Shown here: piece after piece, positions 26,147 to 35,469 of the stretch | Layout: each line of letters starts with the position of its first letter | Position numbering within the stretch: the first letter of the stretch is position 1 | Origin: CAZSTA01 sp964609495 [NCBI: uncultured bacterium] | Lineage (GTDB): Bacteria; CAZSTA01 | DNA length: 39,406 nt | NCBI GenBank assembly: GCA_964609495.1 | Contig: CAZSTA010000004.1 | Span: 6,391-45,796 of the forward strand | Direction: 5' to 3' | Position numbers and translations under genes: made by a program | Notes under the pieces: generated by a model | Told to the model about the DNA's origin: nothing | The model's database searches: none | Seen by the model: the letters and a program-made list of their open reading frames with translations, nothing else

Positions 26147-27289
26147 ATGAAGGAATTGAGGGTAGGAATAGTTGGTTATGGCTTCATCGGTAGGATGCAT
26201 ACCCTAGCTTACCTTAATATCCCCCTCTATTACGATCCCTTTCCAGCCGATATTAAATTAGTTGGAGTGTGTGCCGCCAGTCAAGCTAGTTGTGATCGAG
26301 CGATGCACCAAGCGGGATACGAATTTTGCACCACTGATTATAAGGAGCTAATTCGAAGAGATGATATTAATGTGATAAACTGCTGTGCTCCCAACTATCT
26401 ACACTATGATATTTTAATCGAGGCTATGAAGCATGGCAAGGATATCTATTGTGAGAAACCCCTAGCGATGAACGTCGCTGAAGCTAGGGAGATAGTTGAA
26501 TTAGCCAGGGAAACTGGAATCAAAAACCAGATGACCCTGATGTATCGATTTGTCCCAGCTATGATGAGAGCTAAGCAACTGGTGGAGGAGAATTTTTTAG
26601 GTCGAGTATTCTCCTTTCGTGCCGCCTATCTCCATTCAGGCTATATCGATCCCAAGAGACCAATGTCCTGGAGACTCGATAAATCCCAAGGAGGCGGTGG
26701 AGCCCTCTATGATCTAGGCTCTCATATCTTAGATTTAGTTCGATATCTACTAGGAGATTTCGAGAGCGTCTATGCGATGACCGAGACCTTCATTAAGGAG
26801 AGACCTCTCCCTCACGAGCCTGATAAGATGGCTAAGGTGGAAGTTGATGATATCTCTATATTAATGCTGAGGATGAAAAACGGGGCTATCGGGACCCTAG
26901 AGGCATCCAGATTAGCTACCGGGGTCGATGATGAACTGCGGATAGAGATTCATGGGAGCGAGGGAGCTATCAGATTTAACCTGATGGATCCGAACTGGTT
27001 GGAGGTATATGATAATAGGGATAAAAGCGGCCCTATCGGTGGTGATAGAGGTTTCAAGAAGATCGAGACGATCCAGGGATATCCCAAGCCAGCGGCTTTT
27101 CCTGGTCCCAAATTCAGCATCGGTTGGACTCGCTATCATATAGCCAGCCTCTATGACTTCGCAACTCATATCATTGAGGATACTCCTACTTCTCCCAATT
27201 TTGAGGATGGACTTCGAGTTCAGGAGGTGATGGAAGCAGGGTATAAATCGGCTGAAGAGCAGAGTTGGATCTCCATATCTCCGATGTAA
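26147..27289 (+). CDS. Gfo/Idh/MocA-family oxidoreductase
   Basis: 380 aa. Rossmann motif GIVGYGFIGRMHT (7-19), EKPLAMN (103-109) with the active-site Lys, and GGGALYDLGSHILDLVRYLLG in the C-terminal domain with the conserved His. Located directly after a sugar importer, it probably oxidises the imported sugar or a derivative. AAGGAG lies about 13 nt upstream of the ATG. Confidence 0.93.
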   Translation: MKELRVGIVGYGFIGRMHTLAYLNIPLYYDPFPADIKLVGVCAASQASCDRAMHQAGYEFCTTDYKELIRRDDINVINCCAPNYLHYDILIEAMKHGKDIYCEKPLAMNVAEAREIVELARETGIKNQMTLMYRFVPAMMRAKQLVEENFLGRVFSFRAAYLHSGYIDPKRPMSWRLDKSQGGGGALYDLGSHILDLVRYLLGDFESVYAMTETFIKERPLPHEPDKMAKVEVDDISILMLRMKNGAIGTLEASRLATGVDDELRIEIHGSEGAIRFNLMDPNWLEVYDNRDKSGPIGGDRGFKKIETIQGYPKPAAFPGPKFSIGWTRYHIASLYDFATHIIEDTPTSPNFEDGLRVQEVMEAGYKSAEEQSWISISPM

Positions 27290-27322
27290 CAATTACATTA
27301 ATATTTTCAAGGAGGAAGTAAT

Positions 27323-27955
27323 ATGGAAAAGAGGATGATGTTATGTATCGCCGTTCTAGCTCTAGTGAGCTATGGGGGATTTATTGCCTATGCAGGAGGT
27401 ATGGGCCCAGTTGAATCTTGTGCTATTATCCCTTCAGGGGATAGCGCCATATTGAATTTTCATGCCTTCTGTATAGATTATGGTAAGAACTTCCCCGAGG
27501 AATTAAATCCGCCGGCTGGTTTAGCTGAGGATGGAGTGCGATCAGCGATCTATTGTGGTTATGAAAATGATTATACCCTCAAAAATTTCTACCAAGTTCA
27601 ACTTGCTATCTGGCATCAAGTCGATGGGACCTGGTATGATGAGGATCGAGCCTTAGCTGAGGAGATCGATGCCTGTGCCTCCGAGTATATTCCGCCGATA
27701 GATCTAGTTAGTCCGGGTATCCCGTTACATAAGGCGCTCGATGAAGGTCTCGTCAAGATAACCTATCTGAAATGGGAGGCTATTGAAGATCCAAAGGGAC
27801 GGCTGGATTGGGAATACTATGGGGTAGGTCAGATGAAGATAGAGAATCTCACCGATGAGAAACTCACCGTTCATTTAGCCTATGGCACTGTGTTGCCTCC
27901 TAAATCGGAAGATGAGCAGAATATGGCCGCGTTTGACTTCGATGATTGCCCTTAG
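27323..27955 (+). CDS. Secreted protein resembling a thioester (TED/TQxA) domain
   Basis: 210 aa with a signal peptide (MMLCIAVLALVSYGGFIAYA, cleavage near 25). After it, FHAFCIDYGKNFP (Cys50) and, 43 residues later, YQVQLAIWHQVDG (Gln93) resemble the two halves of thioester domains, where Cys and Gln form an internal thioester for covalent adhesion. The C-terminal part (KIENLTDEKLTVHLAYGTVLPP) looks like a small beta domain. There is no LPxTG or membrane anchor. GGAGG precedes the ATG. Assignment rests on pattern similarity only; other disulfide-bearing secreted folds are possible. Confidence 0.5.
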   Translation: MEKRMMLCIAVLALVSYGGFIAYAGGMGPVESCAIIPSGDSAILNFHAFCIDYGKNFPEELNPPAGLAEDGVRSAIYCGYENDYTLKNFYQVQLAIWHQVDGTWYDEDRALAEEIDACASEYIPPIDLVSPGIPLHKALDEGLVKITYLKWEAIEDPKGRLDWEYYGVGQMKIENLTDEKLTVHLAYGTVLPPKSEDEQNMAAFDFDDCP

Positions 27956-27986
27956 TTTCCATCTTCCCGAATAGGAGAGCGAATCA

Positions 27987-28484
27987 ATGGTTCTTAGAAC
28001 ATTCAAGACTAAGGATGGCAAAAAGGGTATCATTATCCGCTATCTTCGCGAGGATGATACTGATTTGCTCTACGAACTATTTCAAGGTTACTCCGAGAGA
28101 TCGATTTATTTCTTTCATCCTCATAAATTCGATTACGGAAATGCCGAGCGTATAACCTCCAGCTTAGCCAATTCCCCTGACTATTACATAATAGCTGTCA
28201 CTACTGAGGGAGAGGCTACCGGTTATGCTTTCTGGGTCGAGGGTGATAAACCGATTCCTGGGTTAGGGATTGGGGTTAAGGATAAATATCATGAATTGGG
28301 GATCGGGACCCAATTGATGGAGACCATGATAGAATTAGCGAGGCAGAGAAAGAAAAAGGGATTAAGACTCACCGTCCTCAAGGACAATTTCAGAGCTCAA
28401 TATGTCTATAAAAAAGTGGGCTTCAAATTCACAGGAGAGGAGACTGAGGATTCCGCTGAGTTCTGGATGGAATTAACCTTGTGA
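27987..28484 (+). CDS. GNAT-family N-acetyltransferase
   Basis: 165 aa. GNAT motif A is visible as PIPGLGIGVKDKYHELGIGTQLMETMI, with the acetyl-CoA pyrophosphate loop ELGIGT, followed by GLRLTVLKDNFRAQYVYKKVGFKFTG, the typical C-terminal strand-helix. AGGAGAG precedes the ATG. Substrate unknown. Confidence 0.9.
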   Translation: MVLRTFKTKDGKKGIIIRYLREDDTDLLYELFQGYSERSIYFFHPHKFDYGNAERITSSLANSPDYYIIAVTTEGEATGYAFWVEGDKPIPGLGIGVKDKYHELGIGTQLMETMIELARQRKKKGLRLTVLKDNFRAQYVYKKVGFKFTGEETEDSAEFWMELTL

Positions 28485-28645
28485 GCAATAGATCGAAAAA
28501 GGGGTCTTGGATTTCCAGTAATAAGGGCATCTTCTAGTTATGAGAATAAATATCTATGGAGGGAAGCTGGCGGATTCAAAAGGTCCGCCGGTATTTTCCG
28601 ATAAGCACCCCAGGTTTTATTTGCTCCCAATAAAAGCAATAGCTA

Positions 28646-28674
28646 TTGACAAAGAGACAGATATTTGGTATGAT
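28646..28674 (+). promoter_or_regulatory. Strong sigma70-type promoter of a structured RNA
   Basis: TTGACA (28646-28651), 17-bp spacer, TATGAT (28669-28674). 11 of 12 hexamer bases match consensus. Start predicted at about 28681, exactly where the first RNA helix begins. It is over 400 bp from the next start codon. Confidence 0.85.
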
Positions 28675-28680
28675 ACTGTA

Positions 28681-28880
28681 GTTGGCATACTCCAGCGACT
28701 TTAGTCGTTGGGATTCTGGGGGCAAGCAGTGAAAGCCAACTGAGTTGGTCTTATGTCACCTAGTCCGAGAGGTGAGGGGGCGCCCCAACTCTAAGGATTC
28801 AGCATTTCTTTAGGTCTAGCTGAAAGTGCAATGGGTATTTTACCACGCCTATTGCAAATGCTGAAAAGGGTTAGATTATT
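28681..28880 (+). ncRNA. Unassigned multi-stem structured RNA upstream of hppA
   Basis: No ORF, but dense nested pairing. P1 GTTGGC (28681-28686) with GCCAAC (28735-28740) encloses P2 CCAGCGAC/GTCGTTGG (28692-28711, UUUA loop). P3 GAGTTGG (28742-28748)/CCAACTC (28785-28791) encloses P4 CACCT/AGGTG (28757-28774). CTAA/TTAG (28791-28794, 28871-28874) closes P5 TTCAGCATTT/AAATGCTGAA (28798-28807, 28856-28865), stacked on P6 GCAATGGG/CCTATTGC (28828-28855). I do not recognise tmRNA, RNase P, SRP, 6S or a familiar riboswitch. It could be a stand-alone small RNA or a leader of hppA. A further hairpin follows at 28886-28933. The 3' end is not clear, since no T-rich terminator was seen. Confidence 0.65.
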
Positions 28881-28885
28881 TTGGG

Positions 28886-28933
28886 AATTGATTTTACACA
28901 ACAGCCCTTGACCTGTTGTAACCTCATATCAAT
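28886..28933 (+). other. Long hairpin after the structured RNA
   Basis: AATTGAT (28886-28892) pairs with ATCAATT (28927-28933), enclosing CAACAG/CTGTTG. No U-run follows, so termination here would not be classical. Another dyad, ATTATGC-TTT-GCATAAT, lies near 29008-29024 before hppA. Confidence 0.5.
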
Positions 28934-29103
28934 TATCAAAGAGCTACATAACATATTATATCATAAAAAAGCGATATGTTCAGGAAGAAATTTAAATTTT
29001 TATTCGATTATGCTTTGCATAATATAGTCATTTATCCAACGACTATTCTTTCTGGCAAGGAGATCGTAAAATTTAAAGAAAGGGAGGAGCAAAGAGAAAA
29101 AGT

Positions 29104-31164
29104 ATGGGAGCATTACTGTTAACAGCCCTAGCTGGGCTAATTGGTTTAGTCTTCGTGGGTTATCTAATCAGAACTGTCTTATCTAAAGATAGGGGTAGCG
29201 GTATGATTCAAGAGCTTTCTGGTTATATCCACGAGGGGGCAATGGCTTTTCTTTTCCGAGAGTATAGATCTATACTCATCTTTGTAGCTATCGTGGCGAT
29301 AGTTATAATCTTCGGTATCAATCCGGCAACGGGATTAGCGTTTATCCTGGGAGCTGGTTGTTCAATCGCGGCTGGATATATCGGGATGCAAATCTCCACA
29401 AGAGCTAATGGTCGCACCACCCAGGCGGCTACCCAGGGTTTCAGCGAGGCGATGGCGGTAGCTTTCCCTGGCGGAGCGGTTATGGGAATGTCTGTAGTAA
29501 GTATTGGACTATTCGCCTTAGCTGTCCTCTACTACATCTTCAGCGGAGCGGATTCGATAATAACGAACATCGAGATGCTGAGTGTAACAAGCACTTTAGC
29601 TGGCTTCAGCATGGGAGCTAGCTCGGTAGCCTTGTTCGCCAGAGTAGGAGGGGGAATATATACTAAGGCGGCTGATGTAGGCGCTGACTTAGTCGGCAAG
29701 GTGGAGGCTGGAATCCCCGAGGATGATCCTCGTAACCCCGCGGTTATCGCTGACTTGGTGGGAGATAATGTAGGTGATGTGGCAGGTATGGGAGCCGATT
29801 TATATGAATCCTATGTGGGATCGATCGTTGCAGGGCTAGTTCTCGCGGCAACTACGCTTCCAGATAACCTCAAGTGGAAGGGGATTTCTTTATGTTTCCT
29901 CTTAGCGGCTATTGGCATCCTCTCCTCTATAATTGGCAGTTTCTTCGTGAGAACGAGTGGGAGTAAAGTTGATCCTGGTAGCGCTCAGAGATCTCTAAGA
30001 TATGGGATGATAGCTAGCGCGATCCTCTTCTTAATTGGGTCGGCTCTCCTGATAGGCTTCTGGTATGGCGATATGAACGTTCTCTATGCTGCTGCCGCCG
30101 GATTGATAGCGGGAATGGCGATCGGTTTCACCGCTGAGTATTATACCTCTGGCAAGTCGATCCGGACTATCGCCGAAACATCCACGACTGGAGCCGCAAC
30201 TACCATTATCCAGGGAATAGCGACCGGTATGAAAAGCACTATTCTGCCTTTGGTGTTAATCGGTTTAGCTATTATGATAGCTTATAGTGTTACTAGTGGA
30301 ACTTCTGGCTTCTTCGGTATCGCGATCGCGGCTATCGGGATGCTCTCGATCACTGGAGTGACTGTGGCAGTAGATGCTTATGGTCCCATCTCCGATAACG
30401 CTGGTGGTATCGCCGAGATGTCTCACCAGAGGGAGGAAGTTCGTAAGATCACGGACTCCCTCGATGCCGCGGGGAATACTACTGCCGCTATTGCCAAGGG
30501 CTTTGCCATAGGCTCTGCGGCTTTGACCGCTCTGGCACTTTTCATGGCTTATATCCATGCGGCTAATATAAAATTTGAAGACCTTAGCATCCTCAACTAT
30601 AAGGTCATATCAGGCCTCTTCATCGGGGGAGTCATACCCTATATCTTCGCTTCAGCGACGATGCAAGCGGTAGGACGAGCTGCTTTTAGCGTAGTGGAGG
30701 AGGTCCGTCGTCAGTTCAGGGAGATCAAGGGATTAATGGAAGGAGAGGCTACCGCCGAGTATACCAAGTGTGTAGATATCACTACTGCTAGAGCTTTGAA
30801 GGAGATGATCGGTCCAGGAATCCTGGCGGTTTTAATTCCCATCGTGTTAGGCTCTATCTTTGGAGCGGAGATGTTGGGTGGCATCCTAGCCGGCTCTTTG
30901 GTGACTGGTGTTCCTCTAGCGGTGATGATGGCTAATGCCGGTGGTGCTTGGGATAATGCCAAGAAGTATATCGAGGAGGGTAACTTAGGAGGAAAAGGCT
31001 CCGATGCTCATAAAGCCGCAGTAGTGGGCGATACTGTTGGCGATCCCTTTAAAGATACTTCTTCTCCTTCGATGAATATCCTCCTAAAGCTGATGGCAGT
31101 TGTCTCTCTGGTATTCGCTCCCTTGATTATAGCTATACATCAATGGCTCGTAGGACTCTTCTAA
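29104..31164 (+). CDS. hppA: Membrane-bound K+-dependent pyrophosphatase (probably Na+-pumping)
   Basis: 686 aa with about 16 transmembrane helices. Substrate-binding motif [11 protein letters not shown] (191-201) and [10 protein letters not shown] (203-212), plus the acidic loops DNVGD and, near the C-terminus, [21 protein letters not shown] (457-462) has Ala at the position that is Lys in K+-independent enzymes, so K+-dependence is expected. Glu235 in LYESYVGS sits where Na+-transporting members have their gate Glu, so Na+ pumping is likely but inferred. It turns biosynthetic PPi into an ion gradient. Its Shine-Dalgarno-like GGGAGGAG is about 14 nt upstream. The rnf genes are close by. Confidence 0.95.
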   Translation: MGALLLTALAGLIGLVFVGYLIRTVLSKDRGSGMIQELSGYIHEGAMAFLFREYRSILIFVAIVAIVIIFGINPATGLAFILGAGCSIAAGYIGMQISTRANGRTTQAATQGFSEAMAVAFPGGAVMGMSVVSIGLFALAVLYYIFSGADSIITNIEMLSVTSTLAGFSMGASSVALFARVGGGIYTKAADVGADLVGKVEAGIPEDDPRNPAVIADLVGDNVGDVAGMGADLYESYVGSIVAGLVLAATTLPDNLKWKGISLCFLLAAIGILSSIIGSFFVRTSGSKVDPGSAQRSLRYGMIASAILFLIGSALLIGFWYGDMNVLYAAAAGLIAGMAIGFTAEYYTSGKSIRTIAETSTTGAATTIIQGIATGMKSTILPLVLIGLAIMIAYSVTSGTSGFFGIAIAAIGMLSITGVTVAVDAYGPISDNAGGIAEMSHQREEVRKITDSLDAAGNTTAAIAKGFAIGSAALTALALFMAYIHAANIKFEDLSILNYKVISGLFIGGVIPYIFASATMQAVGRAAFSVVEEVRRQFREIKGLMEGEATAEYTKCVDITTARALKEMIGPGILAVLIPIVLGSIFGAEMLGGILAGSLVTGVPLAVMMANAGGAWDNAKKYIEEGNLGGKGSDAHKAAVVGDTVGDPFKDTSSPSMNILLKLMAVVSLVFAPLIIAIHQWLVGLF

Positions 31165-31196
31165 TTAGGATAATTACAGAGTAAGGCGAAATAAAA

Positions 31197-31239
31197 CCTA
31201 GAAGCTCTCCGATTTTCACTTGATCTAAGAGCTTCTAGG
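31197..31239 (+). terminator. Stem-loop terminator after hppA
   Basis: A perfect 12-bp stem, CCTAGAAGCTCT/AGAGCTTCTAGG, followed by a GGGGAG run and then TTCTTCTATTGTTATTTT. It separates hppA from the DUF438 gene. Confidence 0.75.
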
Positions 31240-31324
31240 GGGAGTTCTTCTATTGTTATTTTCTGAAGATCGACTGATTCTGTCCGTTTAGCTGCTATAG
31301 GGAAATAGGAGAGGAGATAAAGCT

Positions 31325-32545
31325 ATGAGTGAAGTATCTGGCGGAAAAGAAGATAAGAGGGAAACTCTAAAAGAGCTAATAAAGAGATTGCATGAAGGTG
31401 CAAATCCCGAGGAGATAAAAGAAAAATTTAAAGAAGTGATAAAAGATACCACCCCGACTGAAATATCCCAAATAGAAGAAGAACTCATAAAAGAGGGTAT
31501 GCCGAGGGAGGAAATCCAGAGACTCTGTGATGTTCACCTTGCTGTATTCAGAGAGTCGCTTGAAGAAGAGGAGATCTCAGCGCCTGTAGGACATCCAATT
31601 CGTATTCTTAGGGAAGAGCACAAAATGCTCCTAAAATTTGCCGAGGAACTGAGGAATACTGCAAAAGAGATAAAGGGGACAAAAGACTTTGCTTCTGCTG
31701 ATGAAGAGATGAAACAATTAAGCCATATCGCAGAGCATTTTAAGGGATCAGAAAGCCACTACTCGCGGGAAGAAAATGTCCTCTTCCCTTATATTGAGAA
31801 ACATGGGATCACCCAACCTCCAGCAATTATGTGGATGGAGCACGACAAGATAAGAGGGATAGAGGAAAATCTCTACTGGGTTATTGATACTCGCGAGAGT
31901 ATGGTTTCTCAAGATTTTGCAGAACAACTGGAGGAAGCGTCGCTATCCTTGGCTGATATGCTCTCGAGTCATTTTTATAAGGAAAATAACATCCTCTTTC
32001 CGACCGCTTTAAAGACTATAGGAGAAAATGAATGGAGAGATATAAGAGAGCAATTTGATGAACTTGGCTATTGCTGTTTCACCCCTGAACCTGCGAGGAT
32101 AGCTATTGAAGAGGTAGAGGCACCAACTTCTGAACCTGAGGCGGAGGGCGTGGTTTCCTTCGAAACTGGCACTTTATCAAAAGAGGTGGTCGAAGCAATT
32201 TTTAACACCCTGCCAGTGGATATTACTTTTGTAGATAAAGATGACACTGTGCGATACTTCAGCCAATCCAAAGAGAGAATTTTCGTGAGAGCAAAAGCAG
32301 TGATTGGACGAAAAGTTCAGCAATGCCATTCTCAAAAGAGCATACACCTCGTTAATCAGATATTGGAGGACTTCAAGAGTGGTCGCAGGGAGGTAGCCGA
32401 GTTTTGGATTAATTTGGAGGGAAGGTTAATCTATATCCGGTACTTTCCTGTTCGTAACAAAAACGGAGATTACCTGGGATGTATAGAAGTAACCCAGGAC
32501 ATAACAGATATAAAAAAGATCAAGGGAGAAAGGAGATTGTTATAA
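31325..32545 (+). CDS. DUF438-hemerythrin-PAS protein
   Basis: 406 aa, cytoplasmic. N-terminal DUF438 (about 12-80: ETLKELIKRLHEGANPEEIK, quoted in part). Then a hemerythrin-like HHE domain (about 97-255) with EEHKML, HYSREENVLFP, MWMEHDKIR and HFYKENNILFP supplying the His/Glu ligands of a di-iron site. The C-terminus is a PAS domain (about 290-400: LPVDITFVDKDDTVRYFSQS through GCIEVTQDITDIKK). Family proteins are common in anaerobes and probably sense O2, NO or redox state. It lies 51 bp before rnfD in the place where rnfC is often found. Confidence 0.9.
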   Translation: MSEVSGGKEDKRETLKELIKRLHEGANPEEIKEKFKEVIKDTTPTEISQIEEELIKEGMPREEIQRLCDVHLAVFRESLEEEEISAPVGHPIRILREEHKMLLKFAEELRNTAKEIKGTKDFASADEEMKQLSHIAEHFKGSESHYSREENVLFPYIEKHGITQPPAIMWMEHDKIRGIEENLYWVIDTRESMVSQDFAEQLEEASLSLADMLSSHFYKENNILFPTALKTIGENEWRDIREQFDELGYCCFTPEPARIAIEEVEAPTSEPEAEGVVSFETGTLSKEVVEAIFNTLPVDITFVDKDDTVRYFSQSKERIFVRAKAVIGRKVQQCHSQKSIHLVNQILEDFKSGRREVAEFWINLEGRLIYIRYFPVRNKNGDYLGCIEVTQDITDIKKIKGERRLL

Positions 32546-32596
32546 TAAGGGCAAACGCCTTGCCCTACTCCTGATCGAGAAAGGGGAAAATAGAGT

Positions 32597-33562
32597 ATGG
32601 AACAGGAGAAGCTGGTTGTCTCGACCTCTCCTCATATCAGAGATAAGGCGACGGTCTCTCGGATTATGTGGGATGTAATTATCGCCCTTATCCCCGCCAC
32701 CCTCGCGGGTATCTATTACTTTCGAGGCGGGGCGATAGGAGTTATAATCGTCTGCGTGACAGTGGCGGTGACCACCGAGGCGATCGTTCAGAAGCTGTTG
32801 GGAAGGGAGATAACGATAAAGGATGGAAGTGCTATCATCACGGGATTGTTGCTAGCTTTGAATATGCCTCCTCGAGCTCCCCTTTGGCTAGCGGCAATAG
32901 GAGCTATCATCGCCATTGTTCTGGTAAAGCAACTCTTCGGCGGTTTAGGGTATAATATCTTCAATCCAGCTTTGGCCGCTAGAGCGATTATGCTCGTCTC
33001 TTGGCCCTTGAGGATGACAACCTGGGTATCTCCTATAGATGCTACTTCTACCGCTACTCCCCTCGATGTGGTGAAGCTTTATGGAATGCAGAAGGCTTTG
33101 CCGCTTCTCCAAGTCCCAGATGTGTCTGCATTACATTGGGATCTATTCATTGGAAGAGTAGGAGGTTGTATCGGAGAGACTTCAGCGATAGCCATTTTAA
33201 TAGGTGCGTTATATCTCCTAATTCGTAAGGTGATCGATTGGCGTATCCCGGTTGGCTTCATCGGAGTAGTTTTTATTTTAAGCCTTATCCTAGGCAAAGA
33301 CCCTTATCTCTATGTATTTGGGGGGGGATTGATGTTAGGAGCCTTCTTTATGGCTACTGATATGGTCACCTCTCCGGTGACTAAGCTTGGTCGGCTCATC
33401 TTCGGGATAGGATGTGGAATCGTTACGATACTCGTCAGGGTTACTGGTAGTTATCCTGAAGGGGTATCCTTCTCCATTCTCTTTATGAATACTGTTACTC
33501 CTCTACTTGATAGATATACTAAGCCTATACCTTATGGAAAGAAGGTAAAATCTGGTGCGTGA
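32597..33562 (+). CDS. rnfD: Rnf complex subunit D
   Basis: 321 aa, about nine or ten transmembrane helices. RnfD/NqrB features: SPHIRDKATVSRIMWDVIIALIP at the start (in part), DGSAIITGLLLALNMP (76-91), FNPALAARA, and STATPLD (151-157) with Thr154 as the expected covalent FMN site. Part of the membrane ferredoxin:NAD oxidoreductase that pumps Na+ or H+. Its stop overlaps the rnfG start by 8 bp. Confidence 0.96.
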   Translation: MEQEKLVVSTSPHIRDKATVSRIMWDVIIALIPATLAGIYYFRGGAIGVIIVCVTVAVTTEAIVQKLLGREITIKDGSAIITGLLLALNMPPRAPLWLAAIGAIIAIVLVKQLFGGLGYNIFNPALAARAIMLVSWPLRMTTWVSPIDATSTATPLDVVKLYGMQKALPLLQVPDVSALHWDLFIGRVGGCIGETSAIAILIGALYLLIRKVIDWRIPVGFIGVVFILSLILGKDPYLYVFGGGLMLGAFFMATDMVTSPVTKLGRLIFGIGCGIVTILVRVTGSYPEGVSFSILFMNTVTPLLDRYTKPIPYGKKVKSGA

Positions 33563-34106
33563 TATAGCTAGATTTGGACTGACTTTGATGATCGTCTGTA
33601 TTATATCTGCGGCTGCTCTAAGCTTCACCTATCAATCAACTTCTCCTCGTATCGAGGAGAATAGGAGAGATAGGCATAGGAAGGCTCTTATAGCTGTTCT
33701 GCCGGACGCTCAAGAGTTCAAGACCGTTGAGGGGGATGAGATCAAGGGAGATGAGGAGGTAACCGTTGGGTATAGCGATGATCAGAGGGTAGGAGTGGCT
33801 CTTAAGGTCTCCATTCTCGGATATGGTGGTCCTATCGAACTTATGGTAGGAGTTAATATGGAGGGAGAGGTGAGCGGAGTGGAGGTATTAAGTCAGGCTG
33901 AGACGCCTGGCTTAGGAGCCCGCATAGACGATCCCGAGGAGAATTTTCTGGAACAGTTCAAGGGCAAAACTATAGAGAATCGTTTTAAGGCTAAGGATGA
34001 TATAGACGCAATAAGTGGAGCGACGATATCATCACAAGCAGTTACGGATGGAGTTAAGAAAGCCTTAGAATTATTCTCAGAATACTTTGGAGAAAGGGAG
34101 AAGTGA
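33555..34106 (+). CDS. rnfG: Rnf complex subunit G
   Basis: 183 aa from a GTG overlapping rnfD. One N-terminal transmembrane helix (FGLTLMIVCIISAAALSFTY) and a periplasmic FMN-binding domain. SGATISS (154-160) holds Thr157, the usual covalent FMN attachment site. AETPGLGARI is the family's other hallmark. Overlaps rnfE by 4 bp. Confidence 0.96.
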   Translation: MRDIARFGLTLMIVCIISAAALSFTYQSTSPRIEENRRDRHRKALIAVLPDAQEFKTVEGDEIKGDEEVTVGYSDDQRVGVALKVSILGYGGPIELMVGVNMEGEVSGVEVLSQAETPGLGARIDDPEENFLEQFKGKTIENRFKAKDDIDAISGATISSQAVTDGVKKALELFSEYFGEREK

Positions 34107-34714
34107 TGAATGGCATTTGGAAAGATTTTACAAACGGTATAATCCGTGAGAATCCTGTATTGAGATTAATGATTGGTCTGTGTCCTCTCCTGGCAGTCTC
34201 CAACACCGCGATAAATGGCTTTGGGATGGGAGTAGCGGCTTCCTTCGTTCTTATCTTCTCAAATATGGTGGTCTCTATGATCAGAAAGTTTGTGCCAAAT
34301 CAAGTTCGTATTCCCGTCTTCATCATCATCATCTCCACCTTCGTAACGATCACCGATCTAGTTATGGCTGCTTTTGCTCCGGAGTTACATCGCAATTTAG
34401 GGGTATTTGTCCCTCTAATCGTGGTCAATTGCATCATTCTAGGTAGGGCTGAAGCTTTTGCTTATGGACACCCGCCTCTGAACTCACTTGCTGATGGATT
34501 GGGTATGGGATTAGGATTTACTCTGATCATCACCCTCATTGGAGTTATAAGGGAGCTTTTGGGGAGCGGTCAGATATTTGGATACACAGTTTTAGGAGCT
34601 TGGTTTGAACCAGCCATCGTTATGGTTCTACCTCCAGGTGCGTTCTTAACGATCGGTTTCCTGATGGGATTGTTGAATAAGCTGGAGAAGAAAGGTGTAA
34701 AGGGAACTTTTTAA
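34103..34714 (+). CDS. rnfE: Rnf complex subunit E
   Basis: 203 aa, six transmembrane helices. GLCPLLAVSNTAINGFGMG (Cys27) and VVNCIILGRAEAFA (Cys110) match RnfE; these cysteines are expected to share a [2Fe-2S] cluster with RnfA at the membrane centre. ATGA coupling with rnfG. A large hairpin begins inside its last codons. Confidence 0.96.
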   Translation: MMNGIWKDFTNGIIRENPVLRLMIGLCPLLAVSNTAINGFGMGVAASFVLIFSNMVVSMIRKFVPNQVRIPVFIIIISTFVTITDLVMAAFAPELHRNLGVFVPLIVVNCIILGRAEAFAYGHPPLNSLADGLGMGLGFTLIITLIGVIRELLGSGQIFGYTVLGAWFEPAIVMVLPPGAFLTIGFLMGLLNKLEKKGVKGTF

Positions 34715-34799
34715 TTCTGGTAACTTTCTAACCTTATATATTTTTGTCTGCGAAAGTTACCAGAACACTTGAGTTTTATTGCCGGCAAAAGTCCCCTTT
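34699..34799 (+). repeat. Nested long hairpin between rnfE and rnfA
   Basis: Inner perfect 12-bp stem CTGGTAACTTTC (34717-34728)/GAAAGTTACCAG (34752-34763). Outer 12-of-13 stem AAAGGGAACTTTT (34699-34711)/AAAAGTCCCCTTT (34787-34799). The arms and the TAACCTTA loop start resemble the element at 35470-35520. Confidence 0.75.
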
Positions 34800-34868
34800 A
34801 TTAGAATAACTTATTGAATAATGTGAAGGTTAGAAGAGGAGGCTTGTCCCTCTGGGGAGGTTAAGATT

Positions 34869-35456
34869 GTGCAACATCCGAATCTATTTTATATATTTAT
34901 TGGAGCGCTTCTCGTCAACAATATTCTACTATTGAGATTCTTGGGGTTATGCTCTTTCTTTGGGATCTCTAACCAGTTGGAGACCTCTATAGGGATGGGG
35001 ATGGCTGTTACCTTTGTTATGGTCATATCCTCGGTAGTGACCTGGCTGATCTACAATTTCATCTTAGTCCCATTCGATCTGGTTTTCCTTCGCACTGGGT
35101 CCTTTATCCTAGTGATCGCTACTTTAGTTCAATTGGAGGAGATCTTCATTCGGAAGACAAGCCCAGTTCTCTATAGAGCTATGGGTATTTATCTACCTCT
35201 TATCACCACGAACTGCGCCATTTTAGCGGTTGCTTTTTTAAACATAGATTATGGCTATACTCTGTTAGATAGTATAGTATATGCCTTTGGAGTATCGCTT
35301 GGCTATGTTTTAGCTATTGTCCTCTTCGCGGGGATAAGGGAGAGGATGGCTTTAGCCCCCATCCCGGAAGCTATGAAGGGTTATCCGATCGCCTTCATAA
35401 CCGCTAGTCTGATGTCCCTAGCTTTTTTGGGTTTTAAGGGGCTGTTTGGGTTATAG
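34869..35456 (+). CDS. rnfA: Rnf complex subunit A
   Basis: 195 aa from a GTG with GGGGAGG upstream. Six transmembrane helices; ALLVNNILLLRFLGLCSFFG (Cys28) and ITTNCAILAVAF (Cys115) are the RnfA hallmarks. It is an inverted-topology homolog of RnfE, and with it forms the membrane electron path. Separated from rnfE by 154 bp containing a hairpin element. Confidence 0.96.
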   Translation: MQHPNLFYIFIGALLVNNILLLRFLGLCSFFGISNQLETSIGMGMAVTFVMVISSVVTWLIYNFILVPFDLVFLRTGSFILVIATLVQLEEIFIRKTSPVLYRAMGIYLPLITTNCAILAVAFLNIDYGYTLLDSIVYAFGVSLGYVLAIVLFAGIRERMALAPIPEAMKGYPIAFITASLMSLAFLGFKGLFGL

Positions 35457-35469
35457 GATGTTGATTTCG

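Noticed and set aside
28681-28880. The structured RNA as tmRNA, RNase P RNA, SRP RNA or 6S RNA
   Set aside because: No tRNA-like CCA end or tag frame, no RNase P core motifs, no SRP GGAAGCAG-type loop, and the fold is several separate domains rather than a single long 6S-like hairpin.
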